This document shows, in pieces, positions 48,540-59,590 of a stretch of DNA of 64,000 bases. Positions within the stretch are counted from its first letter, which is position 1, and each line of letters opens with the position of its first letter. The DNA is taken from assembly GCF_019059575.1 (NCBI RefSeq), contig NW_024881619.1, forward strand, positions 310,001 to 374,000, read 5' to 3'. Made by a program: the position numbers and the translations under genes. This DNA is from Amphibalanus amphitrite. Its lineage: Eukaryota; Arthropoda; Thecostraca; Balanomorpha; Balanidae. Below the pieces are notes generated by a model. That model made no database searches. It was not told where the DNA came from and worked only from the letters and a program-made list of their open reading frames with translations.

Positions 48540-49035
48540 GCGAAGCGAGCGAGCTCCTCAGAGTCACCGGTGTGTGGCGCGCTCAGAGGTGCCAGTGAAA
48601 GGCCGTCAGATGCGCTGGTGTTGGGTCCTCACATGCGCCGTTGCGGGGTCTTAGGGCTTAGGTGGGGCCATCATTGGCATGTGTGTGGCCCTGCAAAATG
48701 GCCTGCAAGTGGAAAGTGGCCCGTCATAGGCTGGCAAGGACACTCGGAGGCTGGTAAGAGGCCCTCAGAGTCACTGGTACGTGGCCCTCAGAGGCGTCGG
48801 TGTGGGGACTCTCAGAGCCGCCGATGTAGGCCCTTAAGATGCGCTGGTGGGGGTCCCTTGGAGGTGGGGCGAGGGGCCTCGCAGTTACCGTTGTGGGTGC
48901 CTTTAGAAACACTGGTGTGGACCGTGTGTCTATCACAGACGGATGTGGAGCCATAGCAGCCAATCCCTCGTTGGCCGTTATTAGGGCCCTGAGCGGCCGG
49001 CGAGGTCTCTCAGAAACCGGCATTGGGCCTTTATG
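48540..49035 (+). repeat. Degenerate ~30-bp minisatellite
   Basis: Units with GGCCCTCAGAGTCACTGG-like phrases recur with many substitutions (about 48550, 48600, 48760, 48790, 48840 and later). They form the left part of the element's interior and leave open frames in both directions. Confidence 0.6.
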
Positions 49036-49214
49036 AAGATAATTGTGGCTACATAGGAGCCAATAACGTGCCCCCACAAGCCCTGTGGTGTCCTTCCGAG
49101 TTGAAGTGCGGCCAGCGCGAACCCTCTGCTACCAACTGGCGCCGCAGGGCCCCTCGGTTTCGAGAGGAACCCTAAACCCGAGAACGGGCACGTACCCCCT
49201 CGCTCCCTTGCTAT

Positions 49215-49445
49215 GTCACTGAATCCAAGTGATTAGGGACCCTTTAGGTAATCAGGGGCGTTTCAGATGACCAGGGGTTTTCAATTGATCAGGGGCCCAC
49301 CAGGTAACCATGGGCCCCTCTGGTAACCAGGCGCCCCTTAAGTAACCAGGGACCCCATCAATAACCAGGGCCCCTCAGTAAACGGGGGCCATTCAGGTAA
49401 GTGTAGGAGTCCCGCAGATAACCAGGGCCGGCGAGGTTTCTCAGG
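49215..49445 (+). repeat. ~20-bp minisatellite, unit AGGTAACCAGGGGCCCCTC
   Basis: About ten degenerate units built on GTAACCAGGGGCCC, changing into a different unit at about 49445. Non-coding. Confidence 0.7.
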
Positions 49446-49469
49446 TCCGTTTTTTGACAAGGCTCTTAT

Positions 49470-50330
49470 TGACTCAGGTGCGAGCCCTTTGCCATCAGCA
49501 GAGGGCCCTTTCAAGCCTTTTGAGGGCCGTTTAACGTCTCTTGAGTTCCCATTGAGGCCTTCTAAGGGCCCTTTGAGCAGTCGAGGGGCCTTTGAGGCCT
49601 TTTGAGGGCCTCTTGACGTCAGCTGAGGACCGTTGGACGCCAGCTGAGGATCGTGTTTTTGGGCCTTCTGATGGCCATTAGACGCCAATGGATGACCCTC
49701 TGACACCAACTGGGGCCCTCTGACACCAGCTAAGGGCACTTTAAGTTTGACACTAGCTCAGGGCCCTCTGGCATTAGCTGGGGGGCCCTCTGACGCTAGC
49801 TCAAGGCACTTTGACGCTCTTTAAGGCCTTTTGAGGGCCCTTGAGGTCTTCTAAGGGCCCCTTGAGGCTTTCTAAGGGCCCCTTGAGGCTTTGAGGGCCG
49901 CTTGACGCCAGCTCAGGACCGTTTGAGACCTTCTGATGGCCATTTGGCACCAGCTGGGGGCCCTCTGTCAACAGCAAAGGACCCTTTAGAGCCTTCGGAG
50001 AGCCGTTTGACGCAAGGGCATGGCCCTCTGACGCCAGCTCAGGGACCTTTGACACCCTTTAAGGCCTTCTGACGTCCGTTTGACGTTAGCTGAGGGCCCT
50101 TTGAGGCTATCTGAGGGCCCTTTAAGGCCATCTGAGAGTCCTTTGAGGTCATCTGAGGGCTCCTTAAGGTCATCTGAGGGCCCTTTGACACCATCTAAGG
50201 GCCTTTTGACACCAGATGAGGGCCCTATGACGCTAACTGAGGGCCCTTCGAGGCCATCTGAGGGCCTTTTGAGACCATCTGAGGGCCCTTTAAGGCCATT
50301 TGAGGGCCCTTTGTACACGGTCTTCGGTGG
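49470..50330 (+). repeat. 21-bp minisatellite, unit TGAGGGCCCTTTGAGGCCATC
   Basis: About 40 units, most regular from about 50090 to 50310. Each carries a palindromic AGGGCCCT core. Because the period is 21, the minus strand stays open as seven-residue repeats of the type GPSDGLK. Nothing else suggests translation. Confidence 0.85.
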
Positions 50331-50466
50331 TCTAAGGATTAGTTAGAGGCCCATTTGAGGCGGCCTTCGGCCGCCTCAAATGGGCCCCTTCCTTCGAGTT
50401 GGGCCTCCCAACTCGAATGGGGGGGCACGGGCCCGTGTGCCCCCCCCCCCCTTGTGTGCGCCCTTG

Positions 50467-50640
50467 CCTGGTGACCTGATCTTGAATGACCTTGGTGTGA
50501 AATTTTTACAACACGTGTAGAATTGATGGATGATGGAGCGCCGCCGTTTTTTAGATATCCGTGAAAAACCGCAGGAAAAACCGCAGGTGTTCAAACACCC
50601 CCCCCCCTCCCCCAGCAGGGCGCCAACACACTTTGACGAT
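50467..50640 (+). repeat. AGGTCA-rich repeat, right part, ending in a poly-C tract
   Basis: This resumes the repeat interrupted at 48063. CTGGTGACCTGAT, AATGACCTTGGTGTGAAATTT and a terminal C-rich tract correspond to 27365-27500 of the other copy. Confidence 0.6.
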
Positions 50641-51185
50641 TTGCCCCAGTAGTCAAAATTCCTTGGCCGAGGCCCTGACTCTAATACATAACCCTATTTG
50701 CACCTGCATTTATATCAATATGCTGAGTATTTAGGAGCCTAATAATGCTGATAAACACAGCTGAAATGACTTGAGACCCGTGACAGTATGAAACATAACG
50801 AAGATCGTTCTAAGACATTAGGTATAGGTACACTTTCCGGTTAGGCAAGTACGTCTACCTATATGTGTCGGTCATATTCAGTGCCTATTATAGCCTATAT
50901 GTATACATTTTATCGCAACAATACCTATACCCACTAAGCGAGGAAGGCATGGGCCGGGCCCTCGTTTGACATTTTGGTGTCATCTGTTTCGCCAGATTCG
51001 CCAGATTGTGTGTGTCGCCGGGCGCGTCATGGAATAGATTCGTCATGATCGTTATAAAATAGATATTTAGATACAGTCACAAATTTACAGTAGATAAATG
51101 GGTTACCATGGACCGGTCGCGATGGCCCACACTCCCAGCTCAAAGTCTCCAACAGCCTTACGATCTTTAGGCTCATTCGCCAACA
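50641..51185. other. Short unique region
   Basis: AT-leaning sequence between two element clusters with no gene or repeat recognised. Confidence 0.4.
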
Positions 51186-53171
51186 GCTTCATCCACTGGC
51201 GGATCCAGGCTTGCGTTTTGGGGGGGGCCAACTCATGCGGAGCCAAACCTAGGGTACCCCCAAATCCTGTTTTCTCATCGGATTTAGGCCACTTATTTTT
51301 CGTCACAGCTCTGACACTATTAATTTTTTTTAACTAAAAAGAAAAATATATAAATGGTAGTCCACCCGACCCATGCCTTTATATTACTTTGTGAACACTT
51401 ACCATTGCTTTTGTCGACCAGTTAACCCGCTTCGAGTCAGTTCTTGGGTCCCTTTGCGGGCCGGGAGGTGGTAAAACACCCCCAGTCTAACTCGGCTCCT
51501 GGGCCACGCACTGATTGAACTATGTTTCATTATCGTTTGGGGAGGGGCAAACGGGCCACTTTAGGCCTCTGGGAAAGGGGCATGGCCCTAAATGCCCCCT
51601 CCCTGGATCCGCCAGTGAAAGACACCATTGGAGCTGCAGTTGGGTACCTCAGACGTCAGGGTACGCCCTCAGATGTATAGGACTTGCGTGGAGACCTCTT
51701 ATGCTGTAGTGGACTGAAAGGACCCAAAGGAGCCCGTCTAGGGCTCCCGGAGAATGGAGATAGACGTGGGCCCTCAGGAGCCTGCCAGAGCCCCCAATGA
51801 GGGATAAGTGAGGGATACCAAGTGCCTGCAATTGCATATTGCATAAGCCATAACGCCTTTACAAATCAATATATTATGTATCAGTGGCAGATACAAGGGG
51901 GGCCACATGGGTCATGACCCCCCTTGGTGCCCGGGGGCACCACCGGCCAAGCAGGGGCACCACCGGCCAAGCAGGGGCACCACCGGCCTAGCAGGAGCAC
52001 CACCAGCCCGCCAGGGGTACCACAGGCCTAGCAAGGGCACCACGGGCCTGTGACGGGTCCCACAGGCTTGTCAGGGACACCCCAGGTCTGTCAGGGACAC
52101 CAGAGACCTGCCAGGGGCACCACCGGCCTCGCAGGGGCACCATGGGCCTGTTAGGGGCACCAGAGGCCTAGCAGGGGTACCACAGGCCTTACAGGGGCAC
52201 CACCGGCCTTGCAGGGGCACCAGAGGCCTAGCAGGGGCACCACAGTCCTGTCAGGGCCCAGGGGCACCAGGGGCCTAGCAGGGGCACCACAGGCCTGCCA
52301 GGGGCACCACCGGTGTAGCCTTTACAAATCAATATATTATGTATCAGTGGCAGGTCCAAGGGGGGCCACATGGGTCATGACCCCCCTTGGTGCCCGGGTG
52401 GTGCCTGTCAGGGGCACCACCGGCCTAGCAGGGGCACCACCAGCCCGCCAGGGGCACCACAGGCCTAGCAAGGGCACCACGGGCCTGTGAGGGGCCCACA
52501 GGCTTGTCAGGGGCACCCCAGGTCTGTCAGGGACACCAGAGACCTGCCAGGGGCACCACCGGCCTCGCAGGGGCACCATGGTCCTGTCAGGGGCCCTGCC
52601 GGCCTCGCAGGCATCACGGCATCACGCAGGGGCACCTTGGGCCTGTCGGGGACATCACGGGCCTGTTGGGGGCGCTTTAGGCTTGTCAGGGGCACCGCAG
52701 TCCTGTCAGGTCCCAGGGGCATCAGCAGCCTAGCAGGGGCACCCTAGGCCCGCCAGAGCCACCACAGGCCTGCCAGGGTCCAGGGGCACCACAGGCCTAG
52801 CAAGGGCACCATGGACCTGTCAGGGGCACCTCAGGCTCCCGTGCCCCCCCCCCCTGGATCGGCCAGTGATGCCACACCACGCGAAACACCGCCAACTACC
52901 AGCTGCCGCGCCATAAACACGTGCCAACAACAGTCTTTTTTTAAGGTCGACTCCTCTCGCGCAACTTTTGACTGACCCTCACTGCTACCATATTGCTTCC
53001 ATATTATGCTGTGGAAAGCTTTACTTCACCAAGTGGCTAAAAACCTCCTTCAAGGTATATTTTCTTAGCATTTTTTCGGACGTTTTGGGGGGGCCAAACC
53101 GGCCACTTTAGGCCTTTGGGGGGGCCATGGCCCCCGTGGCCCCCCCCCCTGGATCCGCCAGTGGCTTCATC
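51186..53171 (+). mobile_element. Non-autonomous hAT-like element with internal minisatellite, target duplication GCTTCATC
   Basis: Outer ends CACTGGCGGATCCAGG (51194-51209) and its exact reverse complement (53148-53163) are flanked by an exact 8-bp duplication GCTTCATC at 51186-51193 and 53164-53171. Further right-end copies of the same motif lie inside at about 51602-51617 and 52853-52868. Altered left-end copies lie at 51882 and 52345, so several family members are nested or internally duplicated. The left 130 bp matches the reverse complement of 63000-63127 and parts of 46420-46500 and 60660-60725, showing an active family. No transposase frame was seen. Confidence 0.85.
51855..52850 (+). 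repeat. 20-bp minisatellite (unit CAGGGGCACCACCGGCCTAG) with a 463-bp duplication
   Basis: Imperfect 20-bp units fill about 51930-52315 and 52395-52850. The 80-bp segment before each block (starting CCTTTACAAATCAATATATT at about 51856 and 52319) is nearly identical, showing that one block and its leader were duplicated in tandem. Confidence 0.9.
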
Positions 53172-53839
53172 GCACTCGCACGAAGCGAGACGCAATCCCA
53201 TTTCCTGCTCAGAAGCATAGGTACCTTCCAATCGCGCCTTAAAGTCCCTAATTGGCAGCAGTCGGGTTACTGTATTGCGGTACAGCATACCCTCAGGGGC
53301 TCGATACTAGCGACATCTATGCGTCGAATGTTCAAGTATCGTAGGCATTGCGGTTTCCGCGCACCGCTGCAGGGTAGCTGACTATAATAGTTGAAGACTA
53401 TAATAGTTGAATGTTACAGACTATATATAGTTAGATATTGTGACAAGACAACGGTGCATGCCTACTAACGTCATTCGTAATAAAAGAATTGCTAACACAA
53501 TTATTACCTGATTACCGCAAATAACATAAGCGTATGAAAAGTAAGATACCTATCTAGGTATGCAGCATGAGTGCAACGGCAGGCTGATTTTGCATCGAGA
53601 ACCGTCCGCAAATCCGTTCGTAGTGTGCATTTATTAAAAAAGACATCTAGAATTGAGTAAGCATCAAACCAACAATCACAATGGTACAAGTGGTCAATGA
53701 ATCTAAATGCCAAATGGAGATGAATGTTAAAAGCATCAGAAGTCTCGGCTTCATTTGACGATTGAACAAACGTGCATAGAGTCCTTTGAAATAAAGAATT
53801 CGCGGTCATTCACAACAGAAATCACCTTCCCCGCTGCAG
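53172..53839. other. Gene-free stretch upstream of the esterase gene
   Basis: A TATAATAGTTGAA phrase is repeated near 53382-53410. No exon or repeat family was recognised. Confidence 0.4.
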
Positions 53840-54294
53840 TGCTGACTGCTGAGCGGTTCTAACACTCGGTTCACGGCCACGGTCGGCGCTGCCGTCTCTG
53901 CTCTCCTCTCGCCGGTCCGGAGATGGGTCACTGACCCTTGCACGGTGAGTGCAGAGGCGCCCGCGGCTGCGGCACACCGGTGGACGGCGCCGCGTGCACT
54001 CTCAGTGACCAGCAGTCGGCTCTCAGCAGTGCGCTCAGTTCTCGGTGGTCAGTGGTCAGAAGAGACTGGTGTGTCGACTATGAAGGTGCTGTGGTAAGGG
54101 CTGGGCTGGAGCTGTGATTAGATGGCTTGAAGTGATGTGACGAACCATCGACAGAAGAAAGGGTCCATGCGCCCGCGGCAAGCTGAAAAAAAAACTCTGG
54201 GGATCTTGCCGTGTTCTGGTGATCTGAAGAGAAGCCAGCAGTCTGGTGAGCTGCAACAGCTCGGCGTGGAGACGGCTGTAGCTGCTCCAGCTCG
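53840..54294 (+). promoter_or_regulatory. Probable promoter and 5' untranslated region of the CASD1-like gene
   Basis: GC content rises before the start codon. TCAGT initiator-like sequences occur near 54001 and 54038-54060 (arthropod initiators are commonly TCAGT). A possible non-coding exon donor GTGAGT lies at 53945. There is an in-frame TGA at 54247-54249 upstream of the ATG. The exact start site and any 5' intron cannot be decided from sequence alone. Confidence 0.35.
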
Positions 54295-56191
54295 ATGGCC
54301 GTCGGGCTGAAACGACAGCAGAAGCTGTTCTACGCTGTTTGTGGACTGGCTGTGCTGGGGTTCATTTGCACCGTCAGACTGAATTCAGGTGAGTATCCTG
54401 AAGACCATCATGATTATAGCCAGAGCCCAGAACATGCATTTGTGACATTAATTTGACGTGGCAGCTGTGCAATAATTTAGGTACAGAGGCGATGGAATTT
54501 TGTTTTGAAAAAAAAGATGGTCATAGAACAATGCAATGCCCTATGCCGAGTATTGTGAGTCTGAAATACTTTCAGTCATAAATATCTCAAAATTATTGAA
54601 TAAGTGAGGCCTTACAACTAACAGTGGGCAGGCACGCACTCATAATTGCACGGCACCCGAGCTTGTCTGATGACGATAACCTAACCGTTATCCCCGCCGC
54701 CAGATCGTGTTCCGGTCAGCGGGTGGCCATCGGCCGGCTGCCTGCGGATCCTGCAGCTGGACTCCTCGCTGCTCGGCTGCGTGGACCACCACTTCCACAC
54801 CATCCGAGACCCGTGTCACTCAGACTCCCAGACCGCCGAGCAGGCGAGCGGCTGTCTGCGGCGGCGCGCGGCGCGCCTGGGACGGCCGGCGCGGCTGGTC
54901 CTTATCGGCGACTCGCGCAGCCGCATCCTGCAGGAGCAGCTGAAGGAGTTCGTCCACCTCTCCATCGGGCCCAAGCCGGAGGACATCAGCGCCGCGGACG
55001 TGCCGCCCGGGCCGCTGCACGACTTTCAGCTGTTCGCCACGCGCGACATGTGTCCGATCCGTGGAAAATTCTGCAGCAACATCCTGACCAGTGACGTACT
55101 GAGCGTCGAGTTCTGGCGCAGACCGTTCCTCTACACACTCTTCGTGCAGAAACTGCGGGCGATAGCGACCGAGTGCCGCGCGCGGCCGCCGGCCTGTCCG
55201 GATCTCGTGGTGCTCAACGGCGGCCTCTGGTACATCCAAATGCGCATCCAGCAGCTAGTGGTGATCGAAAACTCGCCCACCGCCTGGATGATCAAGCTGG
55301 GCGAGCACGTGACCGAGCTGCGTGCCGTGCTGCGCGAGCTCTCCGAGCTAGTGACGGTCGTCTGGAGGCTCGAAGAGGCCATCACCTCAGATGCCCTCGG
55401 TCTCGGCAAAAAGGATATGGACTATCAGAAAAGGATAACCGCGTCGCACCCGTTCTTCTACGAGCTTCAAAGACAGGTGAGTCGTGGCTGGAGATGTCTT
55501 ATTTGTGATATAAAAAACGCGTTATGGGTTTCGGACTTCGGTACATTAGGCCAGGCGTCGAAGCGGTCGAGGATTACCGGTAAAGTTTGATTGCTATTAC
55601 TTCTATAGGCTGCAAAAAAATGTTTTTTTTTATAATCCGAACCATGTGAACAAGTAACCTTTGCTAGATCTCTTCCAATCAGTTCACTGCGGGGAGCAAA
55701 TTAATTTTCTCTGTTTAGGTCAAACGTGAAACGATTAGTGTTTGTTTCAAATCAGTGCATCTAAAAAGACCATAGGTTATTGTCAAAAGAAAGTTCTCGT
55801 TGTTTGTCTGTCTTGTCAAATTCTGACCTGGGGCATAACTGTAAAGTGTAAAAGCTCGGCTGCCCATTGAGTGCCCGACTCCGCACGCAGCACAGCCTCG
55901 CTCCCGGCCCACCACTATAACCGCCGCTCCGCCCTCCCGCCGTTACAGGTCCCTCGGCTGGCGGTGTGGTCCTCGATGCTGCCAGAGACCATGGACGTGG
56001 CGCAGCGGGTCTGCAGGCCCGTGCGACAGCTGAACGTCTCCACAGACGCCGTCATCGAGGACACGTTCGACCAGTGCGAGGACGAGATCCACGCGGGGCC
56101 GGCGCTCCGTCAGCGCTTCATCTCTAAATTGCTGGACATTCTGTGTGAAGTGGATGGAGATCGGGAGCCGGGTCACTGCTGCAGGGGATAA
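54295..56191 (+). CDS. CASD1-like SGNH/PC-esterase domain protein, membrane-anchored, 3 exons
   Basis: Three exons (54295-54388, 54704-55476, 55949-56191) join in frame across introns with GTGAGT donors and CAG acceptors, giving 369 residues. An in-frame stop 46 bases upstream supports this ATG. Residues 11-26 form one hydrophobic segment after a basic stretch (KRQQK), fitting a type II Golgi or ER anchor. The SGNH signature is present: GDS at 100-102 with Ser102 as nucleophile, an NGGLW block at 203-207, and a C-terminal DxxH (Asp334-Glu-Ile-His337) that would complete the catalytic dyad. The order and spacing resemble the N-terminal domain of CASD1, the sialate O-acetyltransferase, including a V-W-R-L stretch before the final block. 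CASD1's multi-span acyltransferase part is absent. A related PC-esterase of other specificity is possible, so the acyl substrate is unknown. The gene converges on the P450 gene. Confidence 0.85.
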
Positions 56192-56665
56192 CAGAGGAAG
56201 CGGGTGGGAAATTGTGACTGCGGGTAATGTGTTGAATGGTGTGGCTTTCATTGTACTGCATAACGACACTGCTAAAGATGTTTCCATTTAAGGAAATATT
56301 CCACCAACATCTCAGACGGCGACGGGCGAAGATCGTTCTTCTGAACTGTGATGGCTTCTTTGGGGAGAGAGGACGACCGTTTCAGCTTTTCGACCACTTA
56401 GAGCCCCGAGATGAGAGAAGAGGAAATTGGATTGGTTTGAACATCCAGCAGTGCGCTGTTGTGGCCGAGTCCGTCCCGTTGGGACAGTGGGACGAGCCTC
56501 TCAGCCTCTCAGTCTCTCCGGGGTAAATGCTCCTTCTGAAACTGCCTTCACCGTGCCGGCTGCCTGGATTAGCCGTCGTCCTAAAGCAGGGAGGATGATC
56601 ACTTATCAGTGCTGCCTAAAGATGGACAGTTCTGGGAATAAAGGGAATAACGTGTGTAATGATGC
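56192..56665 (+). other. 3' untranslated region of the CASD1-like gene
   Basis: About 470 bp between the TAA at 56189-56191 and the first AATAAA downstream. Short open frames in it overlap each other and have no domain. Confidence 0.5.
56637..56642 (+). terminator. Polyadenylation signal AATAAA
   Basis: This is the first AATAAA after the stop codon of the CASD1-like gene, followed within 15-30 bases by GT-rich sequence (CGTGTGTAATGATG). A second AATAAA at 56775-56780 could serve a longer transcript. Confidence 0.55.
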
Positions 56666-56859
56666 CGATGTCGTTTCCTGTTGAATGCTGCCAGGTAACC
56701 ATAGGATGTTATGAGAACGTCTGCTGTTATCGTATGTTAAAGTGATGGTCATGCTCATTGCTCAATATACAACAAATAAATGCCAACGAAATAAATAGAC
56801 GAAACTAACTCGTACTTATATAAGCGAAACGAACCAAACGAGAGCAATGGTCAGTACGA

Positions 56860-56869
56860 TTTATTTATT
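56860..56869 (-). terminator. Polyadenylation signals of the P450 gene (overlapping AATAAA pair)
   Basis: On the minus strand AATAAATAAA occurs about 480 bp after the P450 stop codon and is the first such signal there. It leaves only about 200 bp between the predicted 3' ends of the two convergent genes. Confidence 0.5.
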
Positions 56870-57348
56870 CTTACAAACGCGTGTTATAACAGCACCTCAC
56901 TGCACGCACTTCAGACGCTTCTTCCCAATGGAGAGTATCGCAAATGCTTGGCGTTAGTGAACGTTTACTGACCTCAAAAATCAAAAGCGTCGTGTGTTAA
57001 AAGAAATCAATACCTATCAATGGCTTCTGGACATGGAACTACCTTACATTACATTGCACCAAACAATCTAATCGACCGTTGACTAGCCACTTTCACACCA
57101 CTGAATATTGACCGTCATCAAATTAAAAGCGTCGGAAGCTTGTTCTTTTACAAGGTAATGAATATATAAATAGCCAGCTTAACTCGCAAAGACGGATCAG
57201 CTTTAAACAAAACTGAACAATCTTCCCGCTAGTAGAGCCCAGAAGTCCAACTGGTACAATGGTACAACTAACACAACGGCCATAACTATTGCTATTGCCC
57301 AGTTCGTCGCTCACCGGCACAAGCATGTATCCCGGCGTCACGCATCCA

Positions 57349-59327
57349 CTAACGCGGGAAGGGCACCACAAGCGTCTCACTGGGTCGAGACAATACTTGA
57401 TGCACAGGCATGGTGGCCACCTGACCTTTCTCTGGAAGGTGGAACTCGATCCTTCGCAGCAGACCGGCCAAAAACGCGAACAGAAGACTCCGGGCGTGAG
57501 CCTCTGCCAAGCAGACGCGAGGCCCAAAGCCGAACGCCCGCACCTGTTCGCGAAGCTTGGCGCCGTTCTCGCTTAGGAAGCGGTCCGGTCGAAACACGTC
57601 CGGGTCGCCCCAGACGGCTGGGTCATGGTGCAGTGAGTGCTGATCCGCTAGTACCATGGCGCCCGCAGGGATGTGGTAGCCGCGCAGGCTCGTGGCGCCC
57701 TGCGTGGTGGAGTGCCGGTTGATGGGTGTCAGTGTCACGAAGCGAAGCGTCTCCTCGATGGCGGCCTGGGTGTAGGGACACTGGCGCTCGTCCTCCACCG
57801 TCGGGGCACGGTGGTCTCCCAGGAGCTCAGTCAGCTCGGCACGAACCCGCTCCTGCACCTCCGGGTGCTTCGCCAGAAGGAGGATGGTCCAGGAGAGCGC
57901 GATGGGAGGGGGCTCCAGAGAGCCCAGTAGCAGGTCCTTTAGCATCACCAGCAGGTTTTCGATGGAGGTGTCGTGGTCCGCCTTGGGGATTTGCAGTAGG
58001 TACTCGTCGATAAAATCCCGGGGATGAGCCTCGTCTAGCGTCTCGATATGTTCGTCGATTCGAGCCTTGATGAAGTGGCTCACCTTGTCCAGGGATCTAG
58101 CCAATGTTTTCACGTCTGATCTCTGACTGGAGAAGTGTGCCAACCACGGAAAGAAGTCCAGGTGAGACTGAATATTTGCCAAAAGTCTTACGATGTGAAA
58201 GCTTGCGTCCTTAAGCTCGCCAATTCGAGGATCATGCGACTCGAATTCAAAGTTCATGATGAACTTAAGCGTGACGTTTGCTATGGCTCCGGTAAGTTCC
58301 CGTTCAATGTTGACCACTTGTCCTTTCAACTCCACTAGGTCCTCGACCAGCTTGGAGCACTCTGCGCTGGCCAGAGTCTCAAGTTTGTTTCTGTTGAAGC
58401 CCAGTCTACCCAGCGTGCGGATGATGAACTTCCTGTTGTGCTGCCACTTGGATCCGTCGGCCAAGCTCACCCCGAGGTTGTCCCAATGCCCGGCCAGACG
58501 ATTCAGGTAAGTCCCGGTCATCCCGTGTAGACGAACATCCTTGGCTGCCTCCTGTGGATGCATAAGGCAGAACATTTGTAGATCGGATGTTTCTATTATC
58601 TAGATATGATTATCCACATAACATTTTAAATCAAACATTTAGGTTTCATGATCTGCTTAGACTTGTGGTAAAGTTTTATGGCTGAATCGCAATTACAATT
58701 GCAGGACAACCAGTGACCCTATATGTAAAGGCAGCATCATTCAAGCTCAAAATAAGCTCCTTTAAAAACAACCTGATAACGGTAGCGCCGATGGCCGCAC
58801 AGTAGGTACCTTAAGAGCGTCATATGTGCGGATGACGACCACGGGCGTATCCAGAGCGATCCTGAAGAAGACGATGGGTCCATACTTGGCCCCGAGTCGT
58901 CGGCAGAGGTCCTCGAGGCGACCACCGGTCCAACAGAGCTGGATGAACTCCCAGCTTCCCAGCAGAGGGATGCTGACCGGACCTGGCCCGGTGTAATGGT
59001 GCGTCAGGAGTGGGGGCGGAAAACAGAGCAATGGCTCGAGGTGTCTGGTAAGAATCGGGGAGAACGGTCGAAGGGTCGAGCGTCCCAACCCTTTTCCATG
59101 CATTCGTCGCGCATGACGAAACTTGCCTAGCAACGGCCCTGGGTTATTTAGCCCTTGAACAGAAGCTGTTTAGATTTCGTTGATCTCCTCTGTTTCTGTT
59201 CTGTGTCAGAAATCAGAATTCAACGTTCAGATGGATGCTCACCGGGCGGCAAATTCCCACGGTACGACACAATCCTCTTCAGCACATACCAAGCCACAAT
59301 AATGGCCAACAAAGCTATGGCGGACAT
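57349..59327 (-). CDS. Cytochrome P450, CYP2-clan-like, 486 residues, 3 exons
   Basis: Minus-strand exons 59327-59243, 58982-58810 and 58551-57349 join in frame (phases 1 and 0; donors GTGAGC and GTACCT, acceptors CCAG and ACAG). The first exon is only 85 nt and codes for the membrane anchor (MSAIALLAIIVAWYVLKRIV). The join across the first intron restores the proline hinge NLPPGPVSIPLLGSW, confirming the model. Family marks are the C-helix WxxxR (Trp122-Arg126), ExxR at 353-356, PDRF at 408-411, and the haem loop FGFGPRVCLAE at 426-436 with Cys433 as ligand. Length is normal for a microsomal P450. The I-helix is odd: LLGSLEPPPIALSW (294-307) replaces the usual AGxxTT, so the oxygen-activating threonine is proline. 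The LPPGP-type hinge and haem loop suggest the CYP2 clan; subfamily and substrate are unknown. Confidence 0.92.
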
Positions 59328-59590
59328 GCTGCTCGGGCAGCGGGGCAGCGGAGATGTGCTCGCGAGCCGTCCTCGCCGGACACTGCTGCACCCTGTAAGC
59401 AGTAAACAGCGGCTCGCCGCGGTACACCAGTCGTCAGGTCAGCGGGCACGACGACGGCGACGCCGGGAGATGACCTCGTTCGAAGGGGGCAGGCCGCACT
59501 GTCAAGTGTTATGTCAGCACTCGAGTGGTCTGGCGGAGGGACACGATACACTGACCTACGCCAGATTCGTCAATAACTCTCATCCGTGTA
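59328..59590 (-). promoter_or_regulatory. Likely promoter/5' region of the P450 gene
   Basis: GC-rich sequence lies directly upstream of the P450 start codon. The coding frame is open upstream but has no further ATG in the nearby stretch. A possible acceptor (CTGTTTACTGCTTACAG near 59394-59410) leaves room for a 5' untranslated intron. No TATA box was found. Confidence 0.3.

Larger units (their letters stand above)
48063..50474 (+). mobile_element. Non-autonomous hAT-like element with internal minisatellites, target duplication CCTGGTGA
   Basis: The element covers 48071-50466. Its left end CAGGCGCGCACACAGG pairs with the right end in reverse complement, CAAGGGCGCACACAAG (13 of 16 match). An exact duplication CCTGGTGA, extendable to CCTGGTGAC, lies at 48063-48070 and 50467-50474. 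Comparison with the uninterrupted phrase near 27370 in the related repeat supports insertion at this site. The interior is almost entirely GC-rich minisatellite, with G/C tracts and a 40-bp snapback near each end. No transposase is present. Confidence 0.8.

Noticed and set aside
49338-50318. Minus-strand frames with seven-residue GPSDGLK-type repeats
   Set aside because: A direct consequence of a 21-bp array. It looks like a repeat protein, but it sits inside a transposon and has no signal peptide or other supporting sequence.
51194-51617. A separate short element formed by the first left end and the internal right end
   Set aside because: Flanks of this pair do not match, whereas 51194 with 53163 gives an exact 8-bp duplication. 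The internal end more likely belongs to a nested or decayed copy.
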